Below, piece by piece: positions 56,033-64,000 of a DNA stretch of 64,000 nt (the stretch's first letter is position 1; every line of letters begins with the position of its first letter). The stretch lies in assembly GCF_028553785.1 (NCBI RefSeq), contig NZ_CP067136.1, positions 2,974,501-3,038,500 of the forward strand, read 5' to 3'. The DNA is from Paracoccus fistulariae (lineage in GTDB: Bacteria; Pseudomonadota; Alphaproteobacteria; Rhodobacterales; Rhodobacteraceae). Below the pieces are notes generated by a model. That model had not been told where the DNA came from. It saw only the letters and a program-made list of their open reading frames with translations, and did not search any database. A program made the translations under genes and the position numbers.

Positions 56033-58414
56033 ATGGACCTGATTGACGATTCCGACGATGTGACGCCGGTCCCGCTGTCGCAGCGGGCCATGGCCGGGCG
56101 CGCGGCCCCTTATCTGGACGGGCTCAACCCCGCCCAGCGTGCGGCGGTCGAGGCGCTGGACGGCCCTGTGCTGCTGCTGGCAGGGGCGGGCACGGGCAAG
56201 ACGCGGGCGCTGACTTCGCGCATCGCGCATCTGCTGGCGCAGGGCAGGGCGCATCAGCGACAGATCCTGGCCGTGACCTTTACCAACAAGGCCGCGCGCG
56301 AGATGAAAGACCGAATCGGCCGCCTGCTGGGCGAGGCGGTCGAGGGCATGCTTTGGCTGGGCACCTTTCACGGTATCAGCGTCAAGATCCTGCGTCGCCA
56401 TGCCGAATTGATCGGCAATGGCGAGCTGCACCTGAAACCCAGCTTCACCATTCTGGACACCGACGATCAGATCCGGTTGCTGAAACAGCTGATCCTGGCC
56501 GAAAATCTGGACGAGAAACGCTGGCCCGCACGGCAGTTGGCGCATTTGATCGATGGCTGGAAGAACCGCTGCCTGACCCCCGCCAGACTGCCGCAGGGCG
56601 AGGCGATGGCCTTCGACGGTTGGGGCGGCAAGCTGTATCAGGCCTATCAGGACCGGCTGCTGACGCTGAATGCGGTCGATTTCGGCGATCTGCTGATGCA
56701 TTGCGTCACGCTGTTTCAGGCGCATCCCGATGTGCTGAAACAATGGCAGGACCGATTCCGCTATATCCTGGTGGACGAATATCAGGATACCAATGTCGCC
56801 CAATATATGTGGCTGCGGCTGCTGGCGCAGGCGCACAGGAATATCTGCTGCGTGGGTGACGACGACCAGTCGATCTATGGCTGGCGCGGGGCCGAGGTGG
56901 GCAATATCCTGCGCTTTGAAAAGGATTTTCCGGGCGCGCAGGTAATCCGGCTTGAGCAGAATTACCGCTCGACCCCGCAGATTTTGGCGGCGGCCTCTGG
57001 CCTGATTTCGGCCAATGCCGGACGTCTGGGCAAGACCCTGTGGACCGAGGCTGAGGCGGGCGAGAAAGTCCGCCTGATCGGCCATTGGGACAGCGAGGCA
57101 GAGGCCCGCTGGATCGGCGAAGAGATCGAGGCTTTTCAGGGCGGACATCGCGCGGCCCTGGGCGCGGTGGGGCTGAATGACATCGCCATTCTGGTCCGTG
57201 CCAGCCATCAGATGCGTGCCTTTGAAGATCGCTTCATGACCATCGGCCTGCCCTATCGCGTGATCGGCGGCCCGCGTTTCTACGAGCGGCAGGAAATCCG
57301 CGATGCGATGGCTTATTTCCGGCTGGTGGTCAGCCCGTCCGATGATCTGGCCTTCGAGCGGATCGTGAACACGCCCAAGCGCGGTCTGGGCGACAAGGCG
57401 ATCAAGACCATCCAGAATGTCGCCCGTCAGAATGCTGTGCCGCTGCTGGAGGGCGCGCGGATCGTGGTGGGAGAGGGGCATCTGGGCGGCAAGGGGCTGG
57501 CCAATCTGCGCGAGTTCGTGGTCGGCGTCGGGCGCTGGCATGCCGATGCGCTGGATGAGGGCATCAGCCATATCGAACTGGCCGAGCGGATTCTGGACGA
57601 ATCCGGCTACACGGCCATGTGGCAGAATGACAAATCGCCCGACGCGCCGGGCCGGTTGGACAACCTCAAGGAACTGATCAAGGCGCTTGAGGAATTCGAC
57701 AATCTTCAGGGCTTTCTGGAACATGTCGCGCTGGTGATGGACCGGGATGAGGGGGACGCGACCGAAGAGGTCAGCATCATGACCCTGCATGGCGCCAAGG
57801 GGCTGGAATTTCCGGTCGTGTTCCTGCCCGGTTGGGAAGACGGGTTATTTCCGAACCAGCGCGCGATGGATGAGAACGGCACCAAGGGCGTCGAGGAAGA
57901 GCGTCGATTGGCCTATGTCGGCATTACCCGGGCCGAGCGTCTGGCCACGATCAGCTTTGCGGGCAACCGGCGGCTGTATGGGCAGTGGCAATCCAGCATG
58001 CCCTCGCGCTTTGTCGATGAACTGCCCGAGGAACATGTCGAGGTTCTGACCCCGCCCGGCCTCTATGGTGGCGGCTATGGTGCGGCGATGGCCTTTGCCG
58101 GGGCGAATGCGGGCACGCAGATGCATGATCGCGCGGCGAATGCCGATGTCTATAACTCGCCCGGCTGGAAACGGATGCAGGCGCGCGCGACGCAGCACAA
58201 GACGCCGGTGCCGCGCAGCAGCGTGACCATCGATGCCAGCGCCGAGGCCATCTTTACCGTGGGCGACCGCGTCAGCCATGCGAAATTCGGCGAAGGTCAG
58301 GTGATGGGCATGGCCGAAGACACGCTGACCGTGCAATTCGACAGCGGCGGGTTCAAGAATATCAAGGCCGCCTATGTCCAGCCCGTCGGGCGTGATGACG
58401 ATGTCCCGTTCTAG
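56033..58414 (+). CDS. uvrD: ATP-dependent DNA helicase UvrD/PcrA
   Basis: Superfamily 1A 3'-5' helicase for nucleotide-excision and mismatch repair. It has 793 residues from ATG 56033 (GTG 56027 is possible). Motif I is LLLAGAGTGKTRAL, Ia is VTFTNKAAREMKDR, II is ILVDEYQDTN, III is CVGDDDQSIYGWRGAEVGN, IV is LEQNYRSTPQIL, V is MTLHGAKGLEFPVVFLPGWE and VI is VEEERRLAYVGITRAERLA. The C-terminal Tudor-like element (FTVGDRVSHAKFGEGQVMGM) that binds RNA polymerase in UvrD is present. Predicted SOS control by the upstream LexA box. Confidence 0.96.
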   Translation: MDLIDDSDDVTPVPLSQRAMAGRAAPYLDGLNPAQRAAVEALDGPVLLLAGAGTGKTRALTSRIAHLLAQGRAHQRQILAVTFTNKAAREMKDRIGRLLGEAVEGMLWLGTFHGISVKILRRHAELIGNGELHLKPSFTILDTDDQIRLLKQLILAENLDEKRWPARQLAHLIDGWKNRCLTPARLPQGEAMAFDGWGGKLYQAYQDRLLTLNAVDFGDLLMHCVTLFQAHPDVLKQWQDRFRYILVDEYQDTNVAQYMWLRLLAQAHRNICCVGDDDQSIYGWRGAEVGNILRFEKDFPGAQVIRLEQNYRSTPQILAAASGLISANAGRLGKTLWTEAEAGEKVRLIGHWDSEAEARWIGEEIEAFQGGHRAALGAVGLNDIAILVRASHQMRAFEDRFMTIGLPYRVIGGPRFYERQEIRDAMAYFRLVVSPSDDLAFERIVNTPKRGLGDKAIKTIQNVARQNAVPLLEGARIVVGEGHLGGKGLANLREFVVGVGRWHADALDEGISHIELAERILDESGYTAMWQNDKSPDAPGRLDNLKELIKALEEFDNLQGFLEHVALVMDRDEGDATEEVSIMTLHGAKGLEFPVVFLPGWEDGLFPNQRAMDENGTKGVEEERRLAYVGITRAERLATISFAGNRRLYGQWQSSMPSRFVDELPEEHVEVLTPPGLYGGGYGAAMAFAGANAGTQMHDRAANADVYNSPGWKRMQARATQHKTPVPRSSVTIDASAEAIFTVGDRVSHAKFGEGQVMGMAEDTLTVQFDSGGFKNIKAAYVQPVGRDDDVPF

Positions 58415-58417
58415 GGA

Positions 58418-59689
58418 TTAACCGCCAGTCACCAACAGATCCTGCAGCACCAGCGCCATCACCTTGGCGCTGTCCAGCATATCGGTGACGCCGATCCATT
58501 CATCGGGCTGATGCGCCAGATCCAGCACGCCGGGCCCATAGGCGATACAGTTCTTCAGCTTGCCGATCCGGTCGATATGTTTCTGATCATAGGTGCCGGG
58601 GCTGACGACATAGCCCGCCTCGCGGCCAAGAATACGCTGGATCGCGGCGGCGGTGGTGCGCACGACCGGGGCATCCTTGTCGGTCATCGAGGGGATCACC
58701 TCGAACAGGTCGCGGATTTCGTAGTTAAAGCTGGGACGCTGTGCCTTGACCTTTTCCAGTAGCGCCGTGATCTCTCGTTTGACCTCGGCCAGATCCTCTT
58801 CGATCAGAAAGCGGCGGTCGATGACGATGCGGCAGCGATCGGGCACGCAGGGGGCGGGCAGGCCGGTGAAATCCGCCGCCTGTTCCGGCGCGCCACCGTG
58901 GATCGAGTTGATATTCAGCGTCGAGGATCGCGCGCCTTCGGGAATGACCGGCATTTCGGTATGTTTGCCCGACAGCAGCGGCCACAAGGTCGCCTCCATC
59001 TCTTCCAGCACGGCACCCATATGGCGCACGGCGCAATCGCCCAGAAACGGCATGGAGCCATGGGCGATGCGGCCATGGGTCTCGATCTCGGCCCACCAGA
59101 CGCCGCGATGGCCCAGACAGATGCGGTCCTTGTGCAGCGGTTCCGGGATGATCACGTGATCGACATGTGCAAAGGCACCCTGCTGCGCCAGATAGGCGAC
59201 GCCGCCATAGCCGCCGGATTCCTCATCGGCGGTGGCGCTGATCTCGATCCGGCCCTGGTAATCGGGATGGGTAGCGACAAAGGCTTCGGCGGCGATGATG
59301 CTGGCGGCCAATCCGCCCTTCATGTCGCAGGCGCCGCGGCCATAGATCCGGTCGCCATCCAACTCTCCGCCAAAGGGGTCGCGGGTCCAGCCGTGGCCGA
59401 CCTCGACCACATCATGATGGCTGTTGAAATGCACGCAATCGCCGGGCGCCGCGCCCCGGTGCCGCGCGACGATGTTCCAGCGCGGATATTCGGCGCAATC
59501 CCCCGGCGTGCCCTTGGCCCGGACCAATTCGCAGTCCCAGCCTTGTGGCTGCATCCGGGCCTGCAGATAGTCGCAGATATCGCGGTAATGGCGTCCCGGC
59601 GGGTTCAGCGTCGGGATGCGGATCAGGTCTTGCGTCAGGGCGATCAAGGCGTCGCGCCGCGCGTCGATGGCATCTTTGAGCGTGGTCAT
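58418..59689 (-). CDS. M20 metallopeptidase (ArgE/DapE family)
   Basis: A 423-residue zinc hydrolase of the ArgE/DapE/CPG2 family. Metal ligands are in VHFNSHHDVVEVGHGWTRDP and YGRGACDMKGGLAASIIAAE, the general-base Glu in SATADEESGGYGGVAYLAQQ and the last His ligand in VSPGTYDQKHIDRIG. Substrate and the ArgE or DapE identity cannot be told from the sequence; related proteins are often annotated as acetylornithine deacetylase. It converges with uvrD with only 3 bp between. Confidence 0.9.
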   Translation of the reverse strand: MTTLKDAIDARRDALIALTQDLIRIPTLNPPGRHYRDICDYLQARMQPQGWDCELVRAKGTPGDCAEYPRWNIVARHRGAAPGDCVHFNSHHDVVEVGHGWTRDPFGGELDGDRIYGRGACDMKGGLAASIIAAEAFVATHPDYQGRIEISATADEESGGYGGVAYLAQQGAFAHVDHVIIPEPLHKDRICLGHRGVWWAEIETHGRIAHGSMPFLGDCAVRHMGAVLEEMEATLWPLLSGKHTEMPVIPEGARSSTLNINSIHGGAPEQAADFTGLPAPCVPDRCRIVIDRRFLIEEDLAEVKREITALLEKVKAQRPSFNYEIRDLFEVIPSMTDKDAPVVRTTAAAIQRILGREAGYVVSPGTYDQKHIDRIGKLKNCIAYGPGVLDLAHQPDEWIGVTDMLDSAKVMALVLQDLLVTGG

Positions 59690-59869
59690 GCTGGCAGGCT
59701 AGAGCCGCGCGCGATTCATGGCAATAGTGCTGTCATATTCCGCAGGGCAGGACCTGAAAACCACAGCCGGACGATCTGTTTCGGCACCGGCCGTGAACGC
59801 TGGTGCATCCGCGAGGGGTCATGTTAGGCTTCCGAAGGATATGAAGGTTCGCAAGAAAGGTGGAGCGAC

Positions 59870-60151
59870 ATGGCCGCACTGGCACGCCTGATTGTCTTTG
59901 TCCTGCTGGTCGAGACGATGTTCTACCTTCTTCTGCGGATCTACATCAGATCACTCAGGCGCGAAAAGCTGGAAGAAATCTGGGAGACGCGGCATCCTGA
60001 CATTGCGGGGAACAACGACGCCCGGGACGAGTTTGTCCGCAGGTCGATGGTCGGATTCGACAAGACATTGAAGTCGCGCCTGCTTTGGCTGGTCTTCATC
60101 ATTCCGACGCTGGCGATTATGGGGATCGTCTATTGGGTGAACTGGCAATAG
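59870..60151 (+). CDS. Small membrane protein, 93 aa
   Basis: Starts at ATG 59870 behind aaggtggagcg. Two hydrophobic segments flank a charged middle: LARLIVFVLLVETMFYLLLR at the N-terminus and LLWLVFIIPTLAIMGIVYW at the C-terminus. The loop has LEEIWETRHPDIAGNNDARD. It lies 13 bp before the DUF1523 gene, so both are likely co-transcribed and may form a complex. Family not recognised. Confidence 0.8.
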   Translation: MAALARLIVFVLLVETMFYLLLRIYIRSLRREKLEEIWETRHPDIAGNNDARDEFVRRSMVGFDKTLKSRLLWLVFIIPTLAIMGIVYWVNWQ

Positions 60152-60164
60152 GGGGCCGCTGACC

Positions 60165-60800
60165 ATGTATTACGTAAAGGTGTTTCTGGGTGTCCTTCTG
60201 GGCGTGGTGGTGTTCATGTTCCTGGATTACACGCTGCCATCCAAGAACACCGTCCGGATCACCAATACCTATAACCGGCTGACCGCGATCACGCCGACAA
60301 ATTCGATCTTCTATGCCAGCGACGATGCGGGCACGGTGGAAAATACCCAAGGTCAGCGCGACATCCGTTTCATCGAAACCGTGCGTCCGAATGGCAAGGT
60401 CTTCGTCTATCGCAATGAGGATACCGGCTGGATCTGGCCGCCCTATTTCAAATATGACAGCTCGAACCTGCAGGCCGAGGCGACCAATCTGCGCTCGGAT
60501 TCGCGCGATCCGCAGTGGGTCAGCGTGACCGCCTATGGCTGGCGCATCGCCTGGCTGTCCTCTTACCCCAATGCGATCTCGATCGATACGCTGGCCGGAC
60601 CGAATGAGCGCCCGCTGAACTGGGCCGCGCTGATCATTCTGGCTTTGCTGTTCATCTTTCTGGTGCTGATCTGGCGGATGTGGAACCAGTTCATCGAACG
60701 CACCGTCGAACCGGCCATCGAAGCCGCCGACGCCCAGTGGGAAGAGGCGACAGCCCGCCGCCGCTCTTTCTTCGACCGGCTTAAGGGCACCGGAAGATGA
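60165..60800 (+). CDS. DUF1523 family protein
   Basis: A 211-residue protein with an N-terminal membrane anchor (FLGVLLGVVVFMFLDYTL), an extracytoplasmic part with KNTVRITNTYNRLTAITPTN, RFIETVRPNGKVFVYRNEDT and WIWPPYFKYDSSNLQAEATN, and a second helix near residue 150 (WAALIILALLFIFLVLIW). The tail is charged and cytoplasmic. The family is found in Rhodobacterales with no known role. Its stop overlaps the deoC start as ATGA. Confidence 0.85.
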   Translation: MYYVKVFLGVLLGVVVFMFLDYTLPSKNTVRITNTYNRLTAITPTNSIFYASDDAGTVENTQGQRDIRFIETVRPNGKVFVYRNEDTGWIWPPYFKYDSSNLQAEATNLRSDSRDPQWVSVTAYGWRIAWLSSYPNAISIDTLAGPNERPLNWAALIILALLFIFLVLIWRMWNQFIERTVEPAIEAADAQWEEATARRRSFFDRLKGTGR

Positions 60801-61738
60801 GGCGAAATCCCGGCACGGATCTGAATACGGATATCTTTGCCGACATCCACATCAACACCCCCGCGGTCGAACGCCGGGCCGCCACGCTGCCCGCCCGCCG
60901 CAGCCTGAAGAAAGAGCATCAGGCGGCATGGCTGCTGAATGCCGTGCGCTGCATCGATCTGACCACGCTTGCGGGCGATGATACCGAGGATCGGGTGGCG
61001 CGGCTTTGCGCCAAGGCGCGTCAGCCGATTGCGCCGGACCTGCTTGAGGCCGTCGGCGTCACCGGCCTGACCACCGGTGCGGTCTGCGTCTACCCCACCA
61101 TGGTCGCCGCCGCCAAGCGTGCCCTTGGCAATTCCGGGATTCCCGTGGCCAGTGTCGCCACAGGCTTTCCGGCGGGCCTCATGCCGCTGGATCTACGCCT
61201 GGCCGAGATACGTTACGCGGTCGATCAGGGTGCGGATGAAATCGACATCGTGATCAGCCGGGGCCTTGCCCTGCGCGGCGAGTGGTCGGCCCTCTACGAC
61301 GAAATCCGCGCAATGAAAGAGGCCTGCGGTCAGGCCCGGATGAAGGCGATTCTGGCGACGGGAGAGCTGAAATCCCTGGAAAATGTCGCCCGGGCCAGCC
61401 ATGTCGCCATGCAGGCCGGATCGGACTGGATCAAGACCTCGACCGGGAAAGAGGGGGTGAATGCGACCCTGCCCGTCTCGCTGGTCATGTGCCGCGCCAT
61501 CCGCGACCATCAGGCCATGACCGGCCACAAGGTCGCCTTCAAGCCGGCGGGCGGGTTGCGCACGGCCAAGGACGCGCTGAACTGGCAGATCCTGATGAAA
61601 GAGGAGCTGGGCCGCGACTGGCTGGATCCCGATCTGTTCCGCATCGGTGCCAGCTCTTTACTGGGCGATCTGGAACGCCAGATCAGCCATCACGTGACGG
61701 GCCGCTATGCCGCCGCCCATCGCCTAGCAATTGCCTGA
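60797..61738 (+). CDS. deoC: Deoxyribose-phosphate aldolase
   Basis: Splits 2-deoxyribose 5-phosphate into acetaldehyde and glyceraldehyde 3-phosphate. It has 313 residues, the long alphaproteobacterial form. CIDLTTLAGDDTEDRVARLC opens the barrel; VCVYPTMVAAAKRAL, GADEIDIVISRGLAL and ATGELKSLENV follow. The Schiff-base Lys is in GSDWIKTSTGKEGVNATLPV and a second Lys in HKVAFKPAGGLRTAKDALNW. It overlaps the DUF1523 gene by 4 bp, and the aldehyde dehydrogenase starts 7 bp later, fitting disposal of the acetaldehyde product. Confidence 0.95.
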   Translation: MRRNPGTDLNTDIFADIHINTPAVERRAATLPARRSLKKEHQAAWLLNAVRCIDLTTLAGDDTEDRVARLCAKARQPIAPDLLEAVGVTGLTTGAVCVYPTMVAAAKRALGNSGIPVASVATGFPAGLMPLDLRLAEIRYAVDQGADEIDIVISRGLALRGEWSALYDEIRAMKEACGQARMKAILATGELKSLENVARASHVAMQAGSDWIKTSTGKEGVNATLPVSLVMCRAIRDHQAMTGHKVAFKPAGGLRTAKDALNWQILMKEELGRDWLDPDLFRIGASSLLGDLERQISHHVTGRYAAAHRLAIA

Positions 61739-61745
61739 GGGACGA

Positions 61746-64000
61746 ATGAGCCGCGTGAGCGAAATCATGGAAACGATGGAATACGGCCCTTCGGTCGAAG
61801 ACAGCAGTGCCGTGCGCGACTGGCTTGCGGCAAAGGGGGAGTTCGGCCATTTCATCGGCGGTAAATTCACCGCGCCGGGTGCGGGCTTTGACACCCGCGA
61901 CCCCGCGACCGGCGATGTTCTGGCGCAGATCTCTCAGGGCAGCGCCGATGATGTCGCCGCCGCCGTTCGCGCCGCCCGCAAGGCGCAGCGCGGCTGGGCG
62001 AAGCTGAGCGGCAGCGACAGGGCGCGCTATCTTTATGCCATCGCCCGCCATATTCAGAAACGAGAGCGTTTCCTGTCGGTTCTGGAAACGCTGGATAATG
62101 GCAAGCCCATCCGGGAATCCCGCGACGCCGACATCCCGCTGGTGGCGCGGCATTTCTATCACCATGCGGGTTGGGCCGAATTGCTGGACACGCAGTTCCC
62201 GGGCCATGTGCCGCTGGGCGTCTGCGGTCAGATCATCCCATGGAATTTCCCGCTGCTGATGCTGGCCTGGAAAATCGCGCCCGCGCTGGCGGCCGGCAAT
62301 ACGGTGGTGCTGAAGCCCGCTGAATATACCTCGCTGACCGCTTTGGCTTTCGCCGAAATCTGTCAAGAGGTCGGACTGCCCGCAGGCGTGGTCAATATCG
62401 TCACCGGCGATGGCGAAACCGGCGCGGCATTGGTCTCGGCCAAGGTCGACAAGATCGCCTTTACCGGCTCGACCGAGGTGGGACGCAAGATCGCCGAAAC
62501 GCTGGCGGGAACCGGGCGCAAGCTGACGCTGGAACTGGGCGGAAAATCGCCCTTCATCGTGATGGAGGATGCCGATCTCGATGCCGCAGTGGAGGGCGTC
62601 GTCGATTCGATCTGGTTCAATCAGGGGCAGGTCTGCTGTGCGGGATCGCGGATTCTGGTGGCGGAAAATGTCGCGGACCGGTTCGAAGGGCTGCTGCAGG
62701 CCCGGATGGAAAAGCTGCGCCTTGGTCCGCCGCTAGACAAGTCCACCGATATCGGTGCGATCGTCGATCCGGTGCAAAAGGATCGCATTATCTCGATCTG
62801 CCGTGCCGCCACCGATGCCGGGGCAGAGCTTGTCGGCGGCAACGCGGCGCAGGGCTGCTTTATCGCGCCGGGCTATCTGCGCCGGATCCAGCCCGCCAAT
62901 CCCGGCATGCAGCAGGAAATTTTCGGCCCGATCGCGACCCTCTCGACCTTCCGCACGGCCGATGAGGCAATCGAACTGGCCAATAACACGCGCTACGGGC
63001 TGGCCGGATCGGTCTGGTCGGAAAGCGCGACAGTGGCCACGGATCTGGCGGCGCGCATCCGGGCCGGGGTGATCTGGATCAACGGCGCCAATATGTTCGA
63101 CGCCGCCGCCCCCTTCGGCGGTTATCGCGAAAGCGGCTTTGGTCGCGAAGGCGGGCGTGTCGGCATGCTGGAATATCTGGCCGAACCCAAGGTCAAAGCC
63201 GTCCGCGAAGCAGAGGCCAAAGCGCCCATTGTCGCCCCCGGATCCGACCCCATGGACGGCATTGACCGCACCGCCAAGCTCTATATCGGGGGGGCGCAGA
63301 AACGTCCCGATGGCGGCGGCTCTTACCGCGTGCCGGGCGGGCTGGCGCCCCTTGGCAATCGCAAGGATATCCGCAACGCGGTCGAGGCGGCGGGCAAGGC
63401 CACGAAATGGGCGGCGATGGGCGGTCACGCCCGCGCGCAGGTCCTGTATTACATCGCCGAAAACCTCTCTGCCCGTGCAGAGGAATTCGCGGCGCGCACC
63501 AGCAGGACTGAAACCGACGCGGCCATAGCCCGCGCCTTCCACTATGCCGCCTGGGCCGACAAGTTCGACGGTGCCAATGTGCAGGCCCGATCCGGCACGC
63601 TGGTCAATGTCATCCCCGAAGCTTATGGAGTAATGGGCATCGCCTGCCCGAACGCGCAGCCACTGGCAGCTTTCATGTCGCTGGTCATGCCTGCCATCGC
63701 CATGGGCAACAGCGTGGTCGCGATTGCAGCCCAGGACGATCCATTGCCCGTGACCGATCTGTATCAGGTATTTGATACCTCTGACCTTCCGGGCGGCGTG
63801 GTGAACATCGTGATCGGCAGCAAAGACGAACTCTCTCAGGTTCTTGCCGCCCATGATGCGGTATCCGCCATGTGGTATGTCGGCTCGCAGACAGGGCTGA
63901 CGCAGGTTGAGCGGTCAGCCGGGGGCAATCTGAAACCTGTCTGGTCGCCAGAAAATCGCGACTGGACGAAATCTGACGCGCAGGGAGAGATCTTTCTGCG
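61746..64000 (+). CDS. Tandem aldehyde dehydrogenase fusion, 3' end outside window
   Basis: 751 codons are visible; the protein continues beyond 64000. The first half (residues ~35-480) is a complete ALDH: IPWNFPLLMLAWKIAPALAA, FTGSTEVGRKIAETLAG, the catalytic Glu in LTLELGGKSPFIVMEDADLD and the Cys in FNQGQVCCAGSRILV. The second half (from ~510, TAKLYIGGAQKRPDGGGSYR) resembles the ALDH fold again (YGVMGIACPNAQPLAAFMSL, GGVVNIVIGSKDELSQVLA) but lacks a clear catalytic Cys and Glu, so it is probably structural. Behind deoC it likely oxidises acetaldehyde to acetate. Confidence 0.9.
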   Translation, partial: MSRVSEIMETMEYGPSVEDSSAVRDWLAAKGEFGHFIGGKFTAPGAGFDTRDPATGDVLAQISQGSADDVAAAVRAARKAQRGWAKLSGSDRARYLYAIARHIQKRERFLSVLETLDNGKPIRESRDADIPLVARHFYHHAGWAELLDTQFPGHVPLGVCGQIIPWNFPLLMLAWKIAPALAAGNTVVLKPAEYTSLTALAFAEICQEVGLPAGVVNIVTGDGETGAALVSAKVDKIAFTGSTEVGRKIAETLAGTGRKLTLELGGKSPFIVMEDADLDAAVEGVVDSIWFNQGQVCCAGSRILVAENVADRFEGLLQARMEKLRLGPPLDKSTDIGAIVDPVQKDRIISICRAATDAGAELVGGNAAQGCFIAPGYLRRIQPANPGMQQEIFGPIATLSTFRTADEAIELANNTRYGLAGSVWSESATVATDLAARIRAGVIWINGANMFDAAAPFGGYRESGFGREGGRVGMLEYLAEPKVKAVREAEAKAPIVAPGSDPMDGIDRTAKLYIGGAQKRPDGGGSYRVPGGLAPLGNRKDIRNAVEAAGKATKWAAMGGHARAQVLYYIAENLSARAEEFAARTSRTETDAAIARAFHYAAWADKFDGANVQARSGTLVNVIPEAYGVMGIACPNAQPLAAFMSLVMPAIAMGNSVVAIAAQDDPLPVTDLYQVFDTSDLPGGVVNIVIGSKDELSQVLAAHDAVSAMWYVGSQTGLTQVERSAGGNLKPVWSPENRDWTKSDAQGEIFL

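Overview
The window reads as a chromosomal stretch of an alphaproteobacterium of the order Rhodobacterales, most likely Paracoccus or a close relative. The grounds are high GC with GC-rich third codon positions, the DUF2849-cysI-cysH-DUF934-fpr sulfite operon with a divergent Lrp regulator, an IscR with a single C-terminal cysteine, a GAAC-N7-GAAC LexA box, a eukaryote-like NADP-isocitrate dehydrogenase and a fused tandem aldehyde dehydrogenase beside deoC. The genus is an inference. Genes are densely packed with many ATGA-type overlaps. I see no phage, insertion sequence, integrase, CRISPR array, toxin-antitoxin pair or defence system; this is mainly core genome.

Layout. 1-3741 (minus): the 5' part of a sodium:alanine symporter, a universal stress protein, a possible 42-aa protein and a FucP-type sugar permease. 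3742-5745: a leucine-rich leader peptide with alternative hairpins ahead of leuA, then a terminator. 5928-12469: the cell-elongation operon mreB-mreC-mreD-mrdA-rodA, followed by a ghrA-like reductase. 12463-16406 (minus): folK, rpoZ, rsh (ppGpp synthase/hydrolase) and a DUF2062 gene. 16511-21383: a NYN-domain protein, pyrG, secG, cobQ and a rhodanese. 21472-25264: FtrA-like regulator, ispH, LysE exporter, rnhA and a TRIC-like channel. 25261-27072 (minus): a group III truncated hemoglobin, a decayed FAD monooxygenase and a membrane protein. 27280-32663: ileS, a GAF histidine kinase and an aldo/keto reductase. 32664-38641: glycosyltransferase, ArsC-like protein, Lrp regulator and the divergent assimilatory sulfite operon. 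38751-44051: glutaryl-CoA dehydrogenase, an OmpA-type protein with a very basic coiled coil, a CoA-binding protein, a YHS protein and rlmB. 44174-49761: tRNA-Tyr, iscR, a hydrolase, a membrane protein, a tandem HD hydrolase, icd, an EamA-like protein and purQ. 49823-53647: dctB-dctD, then an AT-richer gap that appears to hold a small minus-strand transcription unit. 53648-64000: metZ with a structured leader, folE2, a uvrD helicase behind a LexA box, an M20 peptidase, two small membrane proteins, deoC and a tandem aldehyde dehydrogenase cut by the window end.

The most unusual points are a DctD that lacks the GAFTGA sigma-54 contact loop, a small minus-strand unit downstream of it with its own promoter and terminator, a tRNA-Tyr with G8/C14/G21 in place of U8/A14/A21, the leuA attenuator, the metZ leader, and operator matches for LexA (uvrD) and Lrp (cys operon). 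All function calls come from reading the sequence; no database search was possible.
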